64,000 bases of DNA from Heterodera schachtii (Eukaryota > Nematoda > Chromadorea > Rhabditida > Heteroderidae): positions 1,027,239 to 1,091,238 of the forward strand of contig SIJG01000033.1 in NCBI GenBank assembly GCA_023374025.1. Reading direction: 5' to 3'. The notes below the pieces were generated by a model. The model saw only the letters and a list, made by a program, of their open reading frames with translations. It did no database searches and was not told the DNA's origin. The position numbers and the translations under genes were made by a program. The first letter of the stretch is position 1. The number at the start of each line of letters is the position of its first letter. Shown here piece by piece: positions 22,231 through 34,132 of this stretch.

Positions 22231-24657
22231 ATGCCAATTTCAAAAGTATTACTTTGTTTTGTTTTTTACCTTTTGTCTTTTTCCATTTTTTTTGCAATTA
22301 ATTAAAATCAATTTTTGCATTTTTTTCTATTTTTCTGCACATTGCATTGAGATGAATGTTCATTTTACCATCTCTTCTCCTTCTGTTGAGTAATTAGCAG
22401 CGCTAAATTCCAACCATTTTAGAATTTGAAAAGGCGTAATAAATTATGCTAATGATTTTTGTTCTTATTTTTAAAAATATTTTTCATTAAAGCATTATGT
22501 AAAATTTGATAATTTTAGAACAAAAATGCTCTTTTGCTCTCATATTTTAATCTTTTTAATTTTGTGTTCAAATTTCAAAAACTGCAAGTGCTCGTCGGCA
22601 AAATGCAAAGAAAATTTAACGGGCAAAGAATTGAACGGTTAATTTGTGAAATCATTTGAAATGATTAATTTGTCTGATTTTGTGACACTGCAATACTTTT
22701 TCTCCTTTTTAAAACACATATGTAAAGCATTCCAGGCTTTTCCCTGAACGTACTGACAAGTACATTTTCGCATCATGGGGTGGCCCGTGTCACGGACTTG
22801 GCAATCAAATGGTAAAATGTTAAAATGAAATACACTTATTACTTTTTTTAAACATTTTTGTTTTATTTAAAAATCTACATTTTTTTTTATTTCATTTAGT
22901 ACCGTTTCGCCGCTTTGTATGCTATTGGAAAAGCCAACGGACGGAAGCCAATTTTTAAAGAGGATCAAAAATGTGAGTCATCATCATATGGACCGCATGA
23001 GACAGAAGGAGTGCGAGAGATGGAAATGCTTTTCCCGGTCTATGCTTCACAAATAAAATTCATTGTAAAATTTAAAACAATTCGAAATTAATTTTTAAAT
23101 GCTTTTCGAATTCGGATCAAACGCTGAATGACACCTTTTACATAATGGGTTTTGCGCCAAAATGCTGTACATTTGTGGACCCACAAAAGTTGGCACTTTT
23201 TTAAAATTTATTTCATTTTTTGTGCTTAAGACACGCCATCGGAAGTGTCAAAGAGAAATACTTAAAAATTGAAGTAATTTTTGTGATTATTTTTTTGTTA
23301 ATTTATTTTCAGGGATATTTTTTCCAATCCTTCAAATTCTTTGAAAATCAAAGAACGGAAATTCGACAAATTTTCCAAATTGGGCATGAACTGTGCAAAA
23401 CTGTGGACACATACCAAAGCGAATTATTTGGGTATGTACTTAATATTAAATTTCAAATTAAAAATATTTGAAATGTTTGTGTCATCATACAATGAATGAT
23501 CAATTAAAAAATTTAATTAATAATTGGAAAAAGTCGCCCCAAAATTTGAAATAATTCTTTAAGTCTAAGTTTTAAACTTTTCAAAAAAGTTACACCAACA
23601 CGGGCAGATCGCTCTTTAACAGTGATTTGAAAAACCTAACTGTTTTAAATTGGAAAATTTTTTCAAAAAAATGAAACTACCATCATTTTGTGTCACACCA
23701 TAGTTAATAGTGCGCTAAATAGTCTTGGTCTTAAGTTTTTGCCATCACCTTGACGGGTTTTCACAAATCCTCAATTTATATAAAATGATAGAATTTTTTT
23801 GTTTTCAGAAATGATCAGTCCCACAAATTTTGTGTGCACACCCGAACTGACGATTTCCGTTCTTTAGGTTGGGAAAGCAAAAAAGATTTTACGGAGCGTG
23901 GAATTGAATTTGGTTTTCACTTTTTAAAGGTGGAAAGAATTAAAAAAAAAATTTAATTGAAAAATTCAGAAAAAATTTAGCAACATTTCTATTTCTGTCA
24001 TTTTACTGGGAGAAGAAAAGCAATTTTTGAAAGCATTGACAATCAATCGCCAAGTAAATATTTTCACTAATTAATTTTATTCCAAAATGATCATTTTTCA
24101 CTTTAAACTACCCAAATTTTTTGAATTTCATCAAAACATTCGAAATACGCAATTTCTGCCAAAAAAATCAAGAATTCTATTCCTGAACAATAACCCGATA
24201 ATCCAGTGCCATCCCCTGATTGAAATGCAATTAATTTGCTTCTTGAGCTGATTTCCACTGTGTATTTGCCCAAATCAATGCCAAGGGCAAATGATTTTGC
24301 GTTTGCCACAACGGCATGCGACTCTCTGCTGATCACGGCACAGTCTTCGACCTATGCCTGGTGGATTGCTTATCTGATGCCGGACAATTCGACCATTTTT
24401 TACAATTCCAAATTCGAAAAAGGCAATCATTTATTTTTCAATAGTTTTGTATTAAGCTTAGGTATCAGTTTTTAGTTTTTTTTTTCATTTTTTGCATGCA
24501 AATTTATTATCTGCCATTTTTGCGCATATTTTGTGCATATTTTGCGATTTGAAGTCCTAATCATAATTATTTAGGCTTTCCGCACACACGTGACAATTTT
24601 TTGGCCCAATGGGTGCCGGTACAACTGAGGACCAACGGGACAATGTCATCGGATTGA
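22231..24657 (+). CDS. GT11 alpha-1,2-fucosyltransferase-like protein
   Basis: Exons: 22736-22811, 22900-23064, 23109-23192, 23313-23431, 23809-23939, 23970-24053, 24248-24461, 24575-24657; about 318 aa are readable. SWGGPCHGLGNQM then YRFAALYAIGK is the GT11 GxGNQxxxYA start. GYFFQSFKFFENQRTEIRQ matches the family's GYLQSxKYF segment. KFCVHTRTDDF stands for the donor-binding HxRRGDF, with RG replaced by TD. LPKSMPRANDFAFA and CDSLLITAQSSTYAWWIAYL are the C-terminal motifs. GT11 enzymes transfer fucose from GDP-fucose in the Golgi. The 5' end is uncertain: CSSAKCKENLTGKELN at about 22588-22636 is a likely upstream exon, and MPISKVLLCFVFYLLSFSIF at about 22234 a possible signal anchor. The intron before 23109 ends TTTTCG rather than AG, and the one after 23192 needs a GC donor, so the gene may be decaying. 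Family confident, activity doubtful. Confidence 0.65.
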
Positions 24658-24860
24658 ATAATGGCTTAATTAATCACATTACTTGAAATAAATATAAAAC
24701 GTCGACAAATCTTTTCTTCCCATCAATTTAATTAATACATAGTGTAATATTATTGATCAGATTAAATTCAATCTTTCAAATGCTTTGAAAAGAAATTTTT
24801 CATGCAAATTTAAATCTCAAAATTACAGCAGGCATATAAAAGTTGGCTTAGTGTTATCAA

Positions 24861-25386
24861 TAGGGCGAGGATTTTAGTTTTTTAACTATTTTTTCTGCGG
24901 CTTTATTTAGACGAGAAATGCACGAAAAACACATTTTTAGCTCGGAAATTCTTCGTTTAACGCCACTATTCATCACTAGGAATCACTATTTTGGAGCTTC
25001 GCCACTAAAAAAAAACTATTTCGGAAGTTGGCCACTAAAATAGTTTTTTTTGCCACTATTTTGGCGTTTCGTCATTAGTTTTGCCACTATTTTGGCATTT
25101 TTTGGAAAATTTCACAAAAATGCAATAAAAACACAAAACACACCCCAAGAATCGACCTAAAAATTTTCAAAAATACACCCCTAAGAATTGGAAAAATTTC
25201 ACAAAAATGCTTCCTCCAAATTTTTTTCTTGTTCAATATTTGCTAAGAAAATTAACTGCAACCAGTAAATAAAATTTTCTGGCTTAATTTTAAATTATTT
25301 TCAAATTAAAAAACAGCTATTTAAAAAATTAACCCCTAAATTTGGAACTTTTTCGCCACATTTTGCCACTAAAAATCCTCGCCCTA
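24861..25386. mobile_element. non-autonomous hAT-like transposon, TIR TAGGGCGAGGATTTT
   Basis: It begins TAGGGCGAGGATTTTAG and ends CTAAAAATCCTCGCCCTA, with a perfect 8-bp duplication GTTATCAA at 24853-24860 and 25387-25394. The interior has repeated GCCACTATTTTGGCG-type strings in mixed order and no coding frame. It lies between the GT11 gene and the GT31 gene on the other strand, 64 bp from the latter's stop. Confidence 0.85.
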
Positions 25387-25449
25387 GTTATCAATTATCA
25401 TTAACTAAATATAAAATCTTTGGTTTTGGAATTCCGAAGAGAATTGGGA

Positions 25450-28035
25450 TTAAATTTTGCAAGACAATTTCTTCAAATAGTCAAAATATTCTCCAAATTG
25501 GTCCCGATTGGCGGCATTGAACATCGCAAACACTGTTGGCACGCCACCAACGCAGTCATACTGTAATAAATAGGGAAAATATGAAAGAAGAACTAATAAT
25601 TGACAAAATTTAATTCAAAATCAAAAAAAGCATGATGAAAAAACGATTTTCGGCAAAATTATTTAATCTATTTGAAATATTATTTAATAAGTTTTGCTTT
25701 TCGTTCGGTCCAAATAAAGTGCTTCTGCTGGTCGGACTTTGTCACATTGGCCAATTCGGCCAAAATGCCCGAGTACAGTACATCCTCCAGGAAAAAACCG
25801 TTAGTTTTCGGGCTGTGTGCCAAGACAGCTTTGACAGTGTCGGTGTTGGTCAAATAAATGTTGCCAAGCGCAAATGGGGGGAACAATTCACCAGGGAAAT
25901 CTTCCCTCGAGACGCACCTGCAAATAAATTTGGGCTGAAGAAGCCACTCAACACTTGGCCATTTTGCCCCGGGCACTGGACCATTTGGCCACGGACAATT
26001 GGCAACAGACAATTGGTCCGTTCATAATTGGGTATTTTTAATATTGGTTTAAAAAATGAAAAATAGAATCGAAAAACGTGAATTTGACTGACCATTTGCT
26101 GTCACTGTTCCGAAATGGCTTTCGACTGCCGCCCATATGCCCAAAAAAAATCAGCGGATGATTATCGGCAATTTGGCGGAATTTTTTGTTTATCCAATAG
26201 TCCATCCGGCGCAGATGGACCACCGTGTCGTCGTCCACCTTCGCCACCCATTCGGCACCGGCACAGTGCCGTTGTTGCCATGTCAGGGCACCGAACCACT
26301 GCAAAAATGTTTATAGGGATATGTAAATCCAACATATTAAATTTGTCAAAGAATTGTCAAAACAAACGCTTTTTTTCTCCGTTTCTAACCCTTGAAAACA
26401 AATTAATTATTATTATCAATTAATGAATTAATTAATTAATTGTCATTTGCTGATCACTTTGAGATGTAAGTGGGCATAAAGGTCGACAAAACCGTGCAAA
26501 AACACAATGTCTCCATGCTTTTTCTGCTCCTCTTCTAATTTGTGTTTCACATCTGCCGCTTCTCCTCCCGATGGGTCGGCGATAAAAAATCGTTGTATTT
26601 CGCCCGGGGCCTAATTAAATCCAAAATTATATTTATCCAATCAATAAAAAACAATTAATGTCCTTTTGTTCAAATTTTAAATTCTTTTTCGTTATATTCT
26701 TCAATTATCCTCTAATTTAGTTTTTAAGTGAATATTTCAATTATTTTTTTCTACACTATTAATTATTCGACATTTCTCATTAATTGAATTCATTAAAATT
26801 CAATTTGATTAAACTGAAATAATTAATAAATTCAATTAATTTGTTTCCTACCGCTTCTTTCATCCATGTCTCTCTCGCGCCCGTTCGCCTTTCAAATGAG
26901 GTTCTGCCCGACATTGCCAACATGATCAGCTTGGTGCCGGCCGCACATGCGTTGCCAATTTCCATCGAACAGTTCATGCGAATGTTTTTGAAGCGAATTG
27001 CGAATTTCTAAAAAGTACGCAAAAGCATTTCTATAAATGACCAAAACTGTAAACGAGTCAAAAAGTATTAAATTTAGACGCAATTAATCAGAAAAATGAT
27101 AATTTTTAACCTAAAATAGTAAAAATGGCATTTTTGGACAAAAGTTGTTAACAAATTTATAATTTTTCCGTTTTTGCCATTTTTACACAAAAAAGTAACC
27201 ACCTCAGTTGGAACAAATGCAGTTTTGTTGGCAATCTGCTTCACACGCGGGTCAGCCAGAAGCTGCATTTTGCCTTGGACCTGTAAACAATTCAAAATTG
27301 ACACAAAAAACATGTCCAAAAGTCACGTGACTTTCGATAATTTCATGGATATTCTGCAATTAGTCTTCGACACCCAAAAAGCTGTTCTCGCCCATTGGCT
27401 TCACCTTCATCCAACTGATAGCCCCCAATGGCATTTTGACTTCGGTTGGACAAGTAAATTCTCCAAATTGTGTGCCATTCAATTTGAGCATAATAGAACA
27501 GTGCTCGTTAAGCACGATGTCCAAATTGAGCAGGTAACTGCCTGGGGGCAGCCGTACGCCTTTGACTTGCATCGACTTTGACTGATAATAAAAAACGTTC
27601 AAATTGTTATAATTTAATAAGTTCATTATTACCCCGGGAAATGCCACTTCAAAATCACTGTCTGTGCCAATTTTGATGCTCACTTCAGTTTGTGTTGAAC
27701 CAGCTAAATATAATTTGTCAAAATTCATAAATTAATAAAATAATGCCAATGTTTCATTTACCACTTTTGGCATTCAAAAGTTCCACCAAAATGCTTTCAA
27801 AGTTGGCATCGGTCAATGCTTTTATGCTGATCACTTGCTGTTGATTCTTGCTGTTGGTGAATTTGATCGGAAAAATTTGGTCGGTGTATTTTGGAATCAA
27901 CGGAATAGAACCAATCGATTGGAAAAACTAAAAGAAAAGTCATCAAAACGTGAATATTGTGTAATATTAGTATTCTCAAAAAAAAGTTAAAACAAGCAGC
28001 AGATTTAATGGTGCCGCAATTTTAGCTGAAAACAT
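25450..28035 (-). CDS. GT31 beta-1,3-galactosyltransferase-like, with galectin-like N-terminal half
   Basis: Ten minus-strand exons with matching phases: 28035-27994, 27927-27762, 27703-27633, 27581-27372, 27280-27203, 27007-26852, 26610-26458, 26298-26093, 25917-25698, 25560-25450 (470 aa). The N-terminal MFSAKIAAPLNLLL may begin a signal anchor. Exons 2-4 form a beta-rich region with GVRLPPGSYLLNLDIVL and SIMLKLNGTQFGEF, resembling a galectin-type fold. The GT31 domain follows: KLIMLAMSGR and RRTGARETWM (start motif RxxIRxTW), DIVFLHGFVDLYAHLHLK, WVAKVDDDTVVHL (DxD near residue 315), REDFPGELFPPFALGN and FFLEDVLYSGILAE. GT31 enzymes use UDP-sugars in the Golgi. Two points are uncertain. Joining exons 4 and 5 uses a gtcgaa donor that avoids a stop 12 nt on; otherwise there are two genes. 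The last intron needs a GC donor (AAA|gcaaaa); without it the protein ends four codons later. A broken copy lies at 47-48.6 kb. Confidence 0.78.
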
Positions 28036-28253
28036 TTTTAATTAATTTTATTAATTAGTTATCCATGCTAAATCGTTTTTTTAATATCATTTGTGAATGT
28101 TATTTACTCATTCTTTTGCAATTACAATTATCCACTAATTATCCATATTTTTGTTAATTAATTCATTCTCATGCTTTGTTTAATTAACCATATTTCGTTA
28201 AAACTCAAACTTGGTCCACTAACGATGCTTATAATTAAGCTGTGCTTATTAGT

Positions 28254-29399
28254 TCATTCATTAATTACCCAAGCTTCCATGGCACAGTTGTGACTGCGGC
28301 TGGTGAACAGTTTCATGTTCTGCTGCTGTTGTTGTTGTTGGTTCATCATTGGCAGCATGTCCAGCCATAGAAGCCAAAGTGCCGCATAATCTGCCAAAAA
28401 TGGTGCACCCGTTGAACCATAACTCACAACAAAATTATTTTGCATGGTACGCTCATCGACAACAAACGGCGGCGGCACTTCGAAAAATTCAAATTGGCAT
28501 TTTTATTGAAATTTAAAATGAAATTTAAAAACTCCACCGTTTCCAACGGGAAAACTTTGCGTGATGAGTTCATCGGTTCTTTTACCATTAAGAATAATTG
28601 AAAAGCGCCTTTCCTTTATCCCAAAATTGTATCTTAAATAATGTAATATGTATTTAATATTATTGTTTGTTGCAATTATTAATTTTGATTAATTTGTGAT
28701 TAATTAAAAATAAGAAAAATATATACGAATGGTGTGAAGCAATTGATGCCTCCATCAGAATTGTCGCTACCGATGGCTGCTGACTTTGGCATTGGCACTG
28801 TGCGCAGTTTAATGCCACGCCAATGAGTTGAACTATTTTTATGGCCATTCTTGGCCATCACTTCCGCGCATTCGCTCGTAATCGGATTGTCCTGAGTTTG
28901 ATTAATTAATAATTAAGCGTTCATATTAATGATTGAATAATTTACCTTTTGATCACCAATTGTGAATGTTCTTTTCACTTTGAAATTGGCCGCAATGTCC
29001 AAGTGATTGCCACGTTGAAGCAATGCCGGATAACAAATCAAAAGTCTAAAAAAGCATTTAAAAATTGTTTAATTATTGTTTTGTTATTGTAATTTCTTTT
29101 CCCACCCGTCGTCACAATTTCCGCTGTTTTGTGAAAGTCGAAATTCAATTCCATAGCCCTTTTTCGTGGCTCCATCCGTTCCATTGTTTTCGGGACATTT
29201 CTCAGCAGATGTGCATAATTTGATCACTCGCACACCGCCGGCAGTGCCATTTGTCAGACGAATACTTTAAAATTTAAGAAAAAATTTAATAAATCTTAAA
29301 ATTTAAAACTTACGGCAGGCAAGGCGATAAATAGGCAGGTGAAACATTTAAAAGTGCAATTAAGAAATAGATTAAATTAATAGTGGAAAAGTGCAGCAT
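28254..29399 (-). CDS. secreted protein of unknown family, copy A1 (possibly decayed)
   Basis: Exons on the minus strand: 29399-29314 (signal peptide MLHFSTINLIYFLIALLNVS), 29264-29106 (VRVIKLCTSAEKCPENNG … GIEFRLSQNSGNCDDG), 29046-28946 (ICYPALLQRGNHLDIAANF), 28891-28727 (WRGIKLRTVPMPKSAA), 28632 to about 28530 (GIKERRFSIILNGK), and a last exon ending at 28254 with VVDERTMQNNFVVSYGSTGA and a Q run. The conserved exon set and order match the gene at 43.6 kb, so these are paralogues. The phases of exon 3 (one extra T) and exon 5 do not fit simple GT-AG splicing, hinting at frameshifts. It starts about 1.4 kb upstream of the GT31 gene on the same strand. Function unknown. Confidence 0.5.
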
Positions 29400-29404
29400 T
29401 ATTA

Positions 29405-30225
29405 TAATCTTTTAAAGCAATTTACTAATATTATGTGGTAAATATTTAAAAAATTATTCAGCCGATCAATGAGAACAAATTGAAAATGGACTAATGATTC
29501 AGCAGAATTTTGTGGTAAATTAGCCCACAAAATGCAATGAACATAACGACATATAAAAATGAAAAATTCACTTGAATAAATTACTAAAGCTTTTTTGTCA
29601 CAAATTCCAATGGGTATAAATAAATAATTAATGAAAAACAAAATTAATTAATAATTGAGACAATTAAGCAATGCTAAATTAGGAGGTCAGCAAAAATGTC
29701 GCATTGGCAAATGTTAACCAAATAAAAATAATTAATGAATAAATTGAGCAGAATAAGCAGTGCTAATTAAGAGATTTGCATTGGAATGTTGTATTAGCAA
29801 ATGTCAACAAAATAAATTTAATTAATTAATTAATTGAGCAAAATAAGCAATGCTAAATTAAGAGGCTTGTAATGGAATGTTGCATTAGCAAATGTCAACA
29901 AAATAAATTTAATTAATTAATTAATTAATCAAAATAAGCATAATATGCGGCTTGTAATGGAATGTTGCTAAACTGATTCAGAAAAATGCACAAATATAAT
30001 AAATGAATGAGCGAGGCCAAAGACCAAAATGTATGTGAAGTGAATTTAAAAGGCAATTGTCCACAGACATTTCTCATCAGTTGGCATTGGCATTAGCGAG
30101 CGCAATTTGAGAACACCGTTTCGGCTTGAGAAATTCTTGGATTTTTGGACTTTTTGTTTTTATTTTGGTCCTTGCTTCTCGATTTACCGTTCTTTTTTTA
30201 CTGTTTTTAAGACGGTGCTAAACTA
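29405..30225. repeat. tandem AT-rich repeats in the divergent intergenic region
   Basis: Units of about 105-110 bp containing GGAATGTTGCATTAGCAAAT and GTCAACAAAATAAA recur at about 29690, 29780, 29880 and 29950, with a related unit at 20510. This is the space between the divergently oriented A1 (-) and GT14 (+) genes, so their promoters should lie here; no clear TATA box was assigned. Confidence 0.5.
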
Positions 30226-30230
30226 CCACC

Positions 30231-32736
30231 ATGGTAACATGCATTTGGCTTTTGTTGTCCTCCGTTTTTCTTCTTTGCCAGACCAACAACTCAACGGGCA
30301 TGAACGAGCAGGTTTAGATCACTTATAAGCGTGGCCGGCGTTGCCAGAAGCGCGGCCCGGAAAAATTCAAAATTTATTTTTATGAACTGTTAACATTTTT
30401 AAAATTATATATATCCCTATTTGGATAATTTAAAAAATAATTTAATTTAGCCACCCCAAAAACGTTTCGATTGGTGGGCTCTGCCGAAGGGAAGTGCGCC
30501 GTTGGATTGTGCTCGTCTGTTTGCCAATGACGAAGAATACATTGGCCAAATGATTAAACGACGCATTCGTCGCGAGGAGGACCCGGCTGAAAATGACTTG
30601 GATATGTCCTGCACGGCAATTCGAAGCCGAAACCGATTTTGGCACGGTGCCAAAGATGACGAACAGGGGAAGAAGGATGAGAAGGAGCATGCCAATTACC
30701 CAATGGCACAAATTCGAACAGTGTACAAGGCAAGAAATGGGCAACTTTGGTCTCACACCTTAGGGTTAAATTCTCTTACTCTTGGCCTTTTCTTGTCTCA
30801 ATTTTTCTGGCCCAATTCTCAGTCTCGAATTTCGGCAAATCTCATTATTGCCTTCATTAATTATTTACCCTTCCCTTTTCCATTCTCTCCCCAGGACTAT
30901 GTGGTGGTTGAGTTGGAATTCGCCGCCACCTTTTCCCCGCTCAATTGGTACTGTTTCGTCGTCGATGCCGCGTCCCCCGCGCTGTTTAAGCGCCGCGTGC
31001 GCGCGTTGGCCAAATGCTTTCCGAATGTAATTATGGGAGACGAGCGCCCGATGAAAAGTGACGGGGAGGGCATGATGGAAGCGGTGTTGGACTGTTTTGA
31101 GCGATTGGACACGCCACAACGCAAATGGGAATATGTCACTCTGTTGCAAGTGAATAAATTGAAATAACTTATATAAATATATATAATACGGTATATGCGC
31201 AATGTACAGTATACATGGCATATAGTATGGGTTTCAACGTATCATCGGATATAATTTAAATTTTAATTATGGTGATTATTAATTATATTTTTTGTTTCAC
31301 AGAACCACGACACGGCAATTAAAACGCGTGTTCAAATGGCTCAAATTTTCACTTGGATGGACGGAGCAAATGATGTTCAAGTTGTAGTGCCACCGCCTGG
31401 ACTAGTTGACAAAATTACAGGAATGGACTGGAGTTTTGAGGCATTGAATTTGTTCAAAAATGGTACATAAAATCTATTAAAAATACAATGCTTTTTTAGA
31501 TTTTTAATTTAGCATAATTAAGGGATTTTTCTTTAAGTAGCAATTTTTGTACAAGTTCTATTAATAAAGTGCACTGAAATTTTTATTTAAAATTTTATGA
31601 TTAAAAATTTTACCACCGACAATATAACTAAAATATTTTTGATATAATTTTTCACACCTTTGGTTTATAGTTTTAAATTTAACCTATATTGTATTTTTAG
31701 ATTTTTTTCAAAATTTCCGACCCTATTTCCGATGTTTTTGGGGACAGAATTCGGATTTCCAAAAACTTTTTGGGACCTCGGAATGTCATCCCTGATTTGC
31801 ACGTGATTCTGCCTCCATGATAAATTTTAGTGTTTTTTTGTTTGTTTGCTGTTGCACGTTCTTTGTTAATTTTTTTTAATCCAAATCCAATCCCAAATAG
31901 AAATGTACTTCGTTTCTTCCCCAGTTCCTTGAATATGGGAAGCCTTTTACAAAACACCAATTTGGCCAATTAAAATCATAAAACCTAATTATAATAAATA
32001 AATAAATTACAAATAAATGTTTTACCCTTTCAAATTATTTACATAAAAGCCACTCTGAATACTGCTGTTCCGGCTGCTGCTTCTGTCCATGGCTTTTCGC
32101 CACATTTGCTGCTTTCAAAAGGCTTTTTTCAAATCAGTCTGACCCGTGCCATGGTCCGATTCATCCGACGTGAGCTGAACCTGACCGAACTTGTCCGACG
32201 AATGAATCTGATCGGCTATGGACGGGACGAAATTATGCTGATCAGTCTGCACTCGGCTGATCAGCTTAACGCGCCGGGCGGATACACGCAGACATGCTTT
32301 AACCAAAAAAAGGCAGGGCTCACAAAATATTTGACGAGGTTCGCATTCTCATTTGGATCCCTCACAGTCTCGAAAATGCTGAACATGACCCCATTACCAA
32401 GCTTTCAGGGAGACTTTGTGGGCTCCGCATACTTCCTGTCCCTCTGCCCATTTTCGTCACGGCATTTGCAATTTTGGCGTCGAAGACTTGGCCCGACTCG
32501 CAAAATTCCCGCACTTTTTCTTCAACAAATTTTGGCCCGCCTTCGATTTTGGCGCTTTGTTGTGTGTGTACGAACGGTTGTTCAACATGACCCATTTGTA
32601 CACCGGCGCGGAACAATTGGCCAAAATGGCGCCGGTGGTGAACAAATCTTTTGTCCAACAACTGCCTAATGTCCGTAATTGGCAAAATATTAAAGAAACT
32701 CAAAAGGAAAATTTCATAATTCTTTTAATTTTTTAA
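30231..32736 (+). CDS. GT14 core-2/I-branching-type N-acetylglucosaminyltransferase-like
   Basis: Six exons with fully consistent phases: 30231-30311, 30451-30729, 30895-31149, 31303-31462, 32050-32338, 32409-32736 (463 aa). MVTCIWLLLSSVFLLCQTNN is a signal peptide or anchor. RFDWWALPKG leads to LDCARLFANDEEYIGQMIKR and MSCTAIRSR, the conserved N-terminal region of nematode GT14 proteins. VVVELEFAATFSPLNWYCFV and DAASPALFKRRVRALAKCFP match the Branch domain start. RKWEYVTLLQ|NHD is the LCGQDFP-equivalent. SLTRAMVRFIRRELNL and GRDEIMLISLHSADQL follow, then RHGICNFGVEDLARL and PAFDFGALLCVYERLFN. Related vertebrate enzymes add beta-1,6-GlcNAc branches in the Golgi; the nematode substrate is not known to me. 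Intron 2 uses a GC donor (AAG|gcaaga). The first four introns are short except the 587-nt intron 4, which holds a transposon end. Fragments are copied at 49.3-49.9 kb. Confidence 0.85.
31690..31800. mobile_element. solo end of a CAGGGATGG-family element, inside GT14 intron 4
   Basis: TTTCCGATGTTTTTGGGGAC followed by GGGACCTCGGAATGTCATCCCTG copies the right terminus of the 8518-9342 element in decayed form. No matching left end or duplication was seen. Confidence 0.5.
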
Positions 32737-32739
32737 ATT

Positions 32740-33595
32740 CCACCAAATTAAAATTGTTGTTTGTCCTTTTTTAATTAAATAATTTTTATTAATCAATCCG
32801 TTGAACATTTTAAGGTGCGATTTCAAAGTTTTAAGAGGACAATACTGAAAAAAGGAAGCGAAAAGCAGAACATTGTTGATGACAAAATGTTGACATTTAA
32901 TGAGACGATGAGCTTTAAATGTGATGGAGAATGATTGGCCGAGAAAAGAAGAGAAATGATTTCAATTTATTGTGATATTTATTTACATTTATATGATTTA
33001 AAATATCCTTCATTAAAATTGACATATTTTTCACCAATTACAGTATTTAATGGCTTAAACGGTGCAAGGTCGTTTCAAAATCCGCCAATTGGGGAGAAGA
33101 TAAAATTATCAATTAATTGATTATTTGATTATTATTTTAAATTTTGCTGCTATGTTGATTCCTAAAAAGTGCAAAATCAAAATCGCATTTTTCCTATAGT
33201 TTTTATCAATTTTTATAATTATAAATATGTAAAAATTTAATTAAATTAATGCTTAAATACACATTTTTCTATCGTTTTTTTTGGATTTCAAATAAAAATA
33301 ATTAAAATTTACCTAATATTAAATAAATTCATTAACCTGATTATTTTCATTTTTTAATATTTTAAAGTCTCAATGGCGCCTATAAATTTTACAAAATAAA
33401 GCCTAAACATAGACCTAGGCCTAAGCAATGATTTTTTGTGGTTTTTTGAGTTGGCATAATGTTTTAACAAAAATTGCTCAAATTGATCATAACAGTCAAA
33501 AATACAACATTTGAACATTTTAAACGTGTTTTGAATAAATTTGTAAAAATGAGGCTTTTTGACCCAAAATGAGATTATTTTGCATGCCAAATGAG
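32740..33595. other. AT-rich intergenic, no gene recognised
   Basis: One 61-codon forward frame (32935-33120) lacks motifs or splice partners; not called. Confidence 0.4.
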
Positions 33596-34132
33596 GCTTT
33601 TGAAAATTTTCATCTGAGAAAGGGAGAAAATCATTGCAAAAATTTATTTAATATATTTTTTTCAATTATTCATTAATTTGTAAGATTTTATAATTTGAAA
33701 TATTGAAAAAATCTACCAATAAAAGCCTAGCGGTAAAATTTTTAATTTTATAAAATAAATAAAAATAAATAAAAAATGATAAAAGCTTTGTTTTTTTGAT
33801 GGACATTTTGTAGCCGATTTGTCTTAAGAAATATTTTTATTTATTAAAAATAATTTTTACAATAAATTTATTATAAAAAATAATAATTTACTATTTGATC
33901 TAATATAAATTTTTTAAACGAATATTTTAATTTGAAAATTTTGCAGATTATTAGCCAATTTGTCATAAGAAAGCAAATAAATTTATTTTAAAAATAATTT
34001 TACAAATAGATTTATGATAAAAATAAAAATAATTATTTTATTTGCAAATTAATATAAATAATTTTACAACAATATTTTAATTAATAAATTTGAAAATGAT
34101 TGCCCACTTGTGCTCTGCCCCCGTGGAGTGCT

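Noticed and set aside
25632..26423. Forward-strand frames of 102-131 codons over the GT31 gene
   Set aside because: Antisense shadows of GT31 exons 8-9; the minus strand carries the conserved motifs.
28258..28272. TTAATTACCCAAGCTTC resembling the spliced-leader SL1 core
   Set aside because: It lies in the last exon and stop region of gene A1, differs after ACCCAAG, and lacks a donor and Sm site context.
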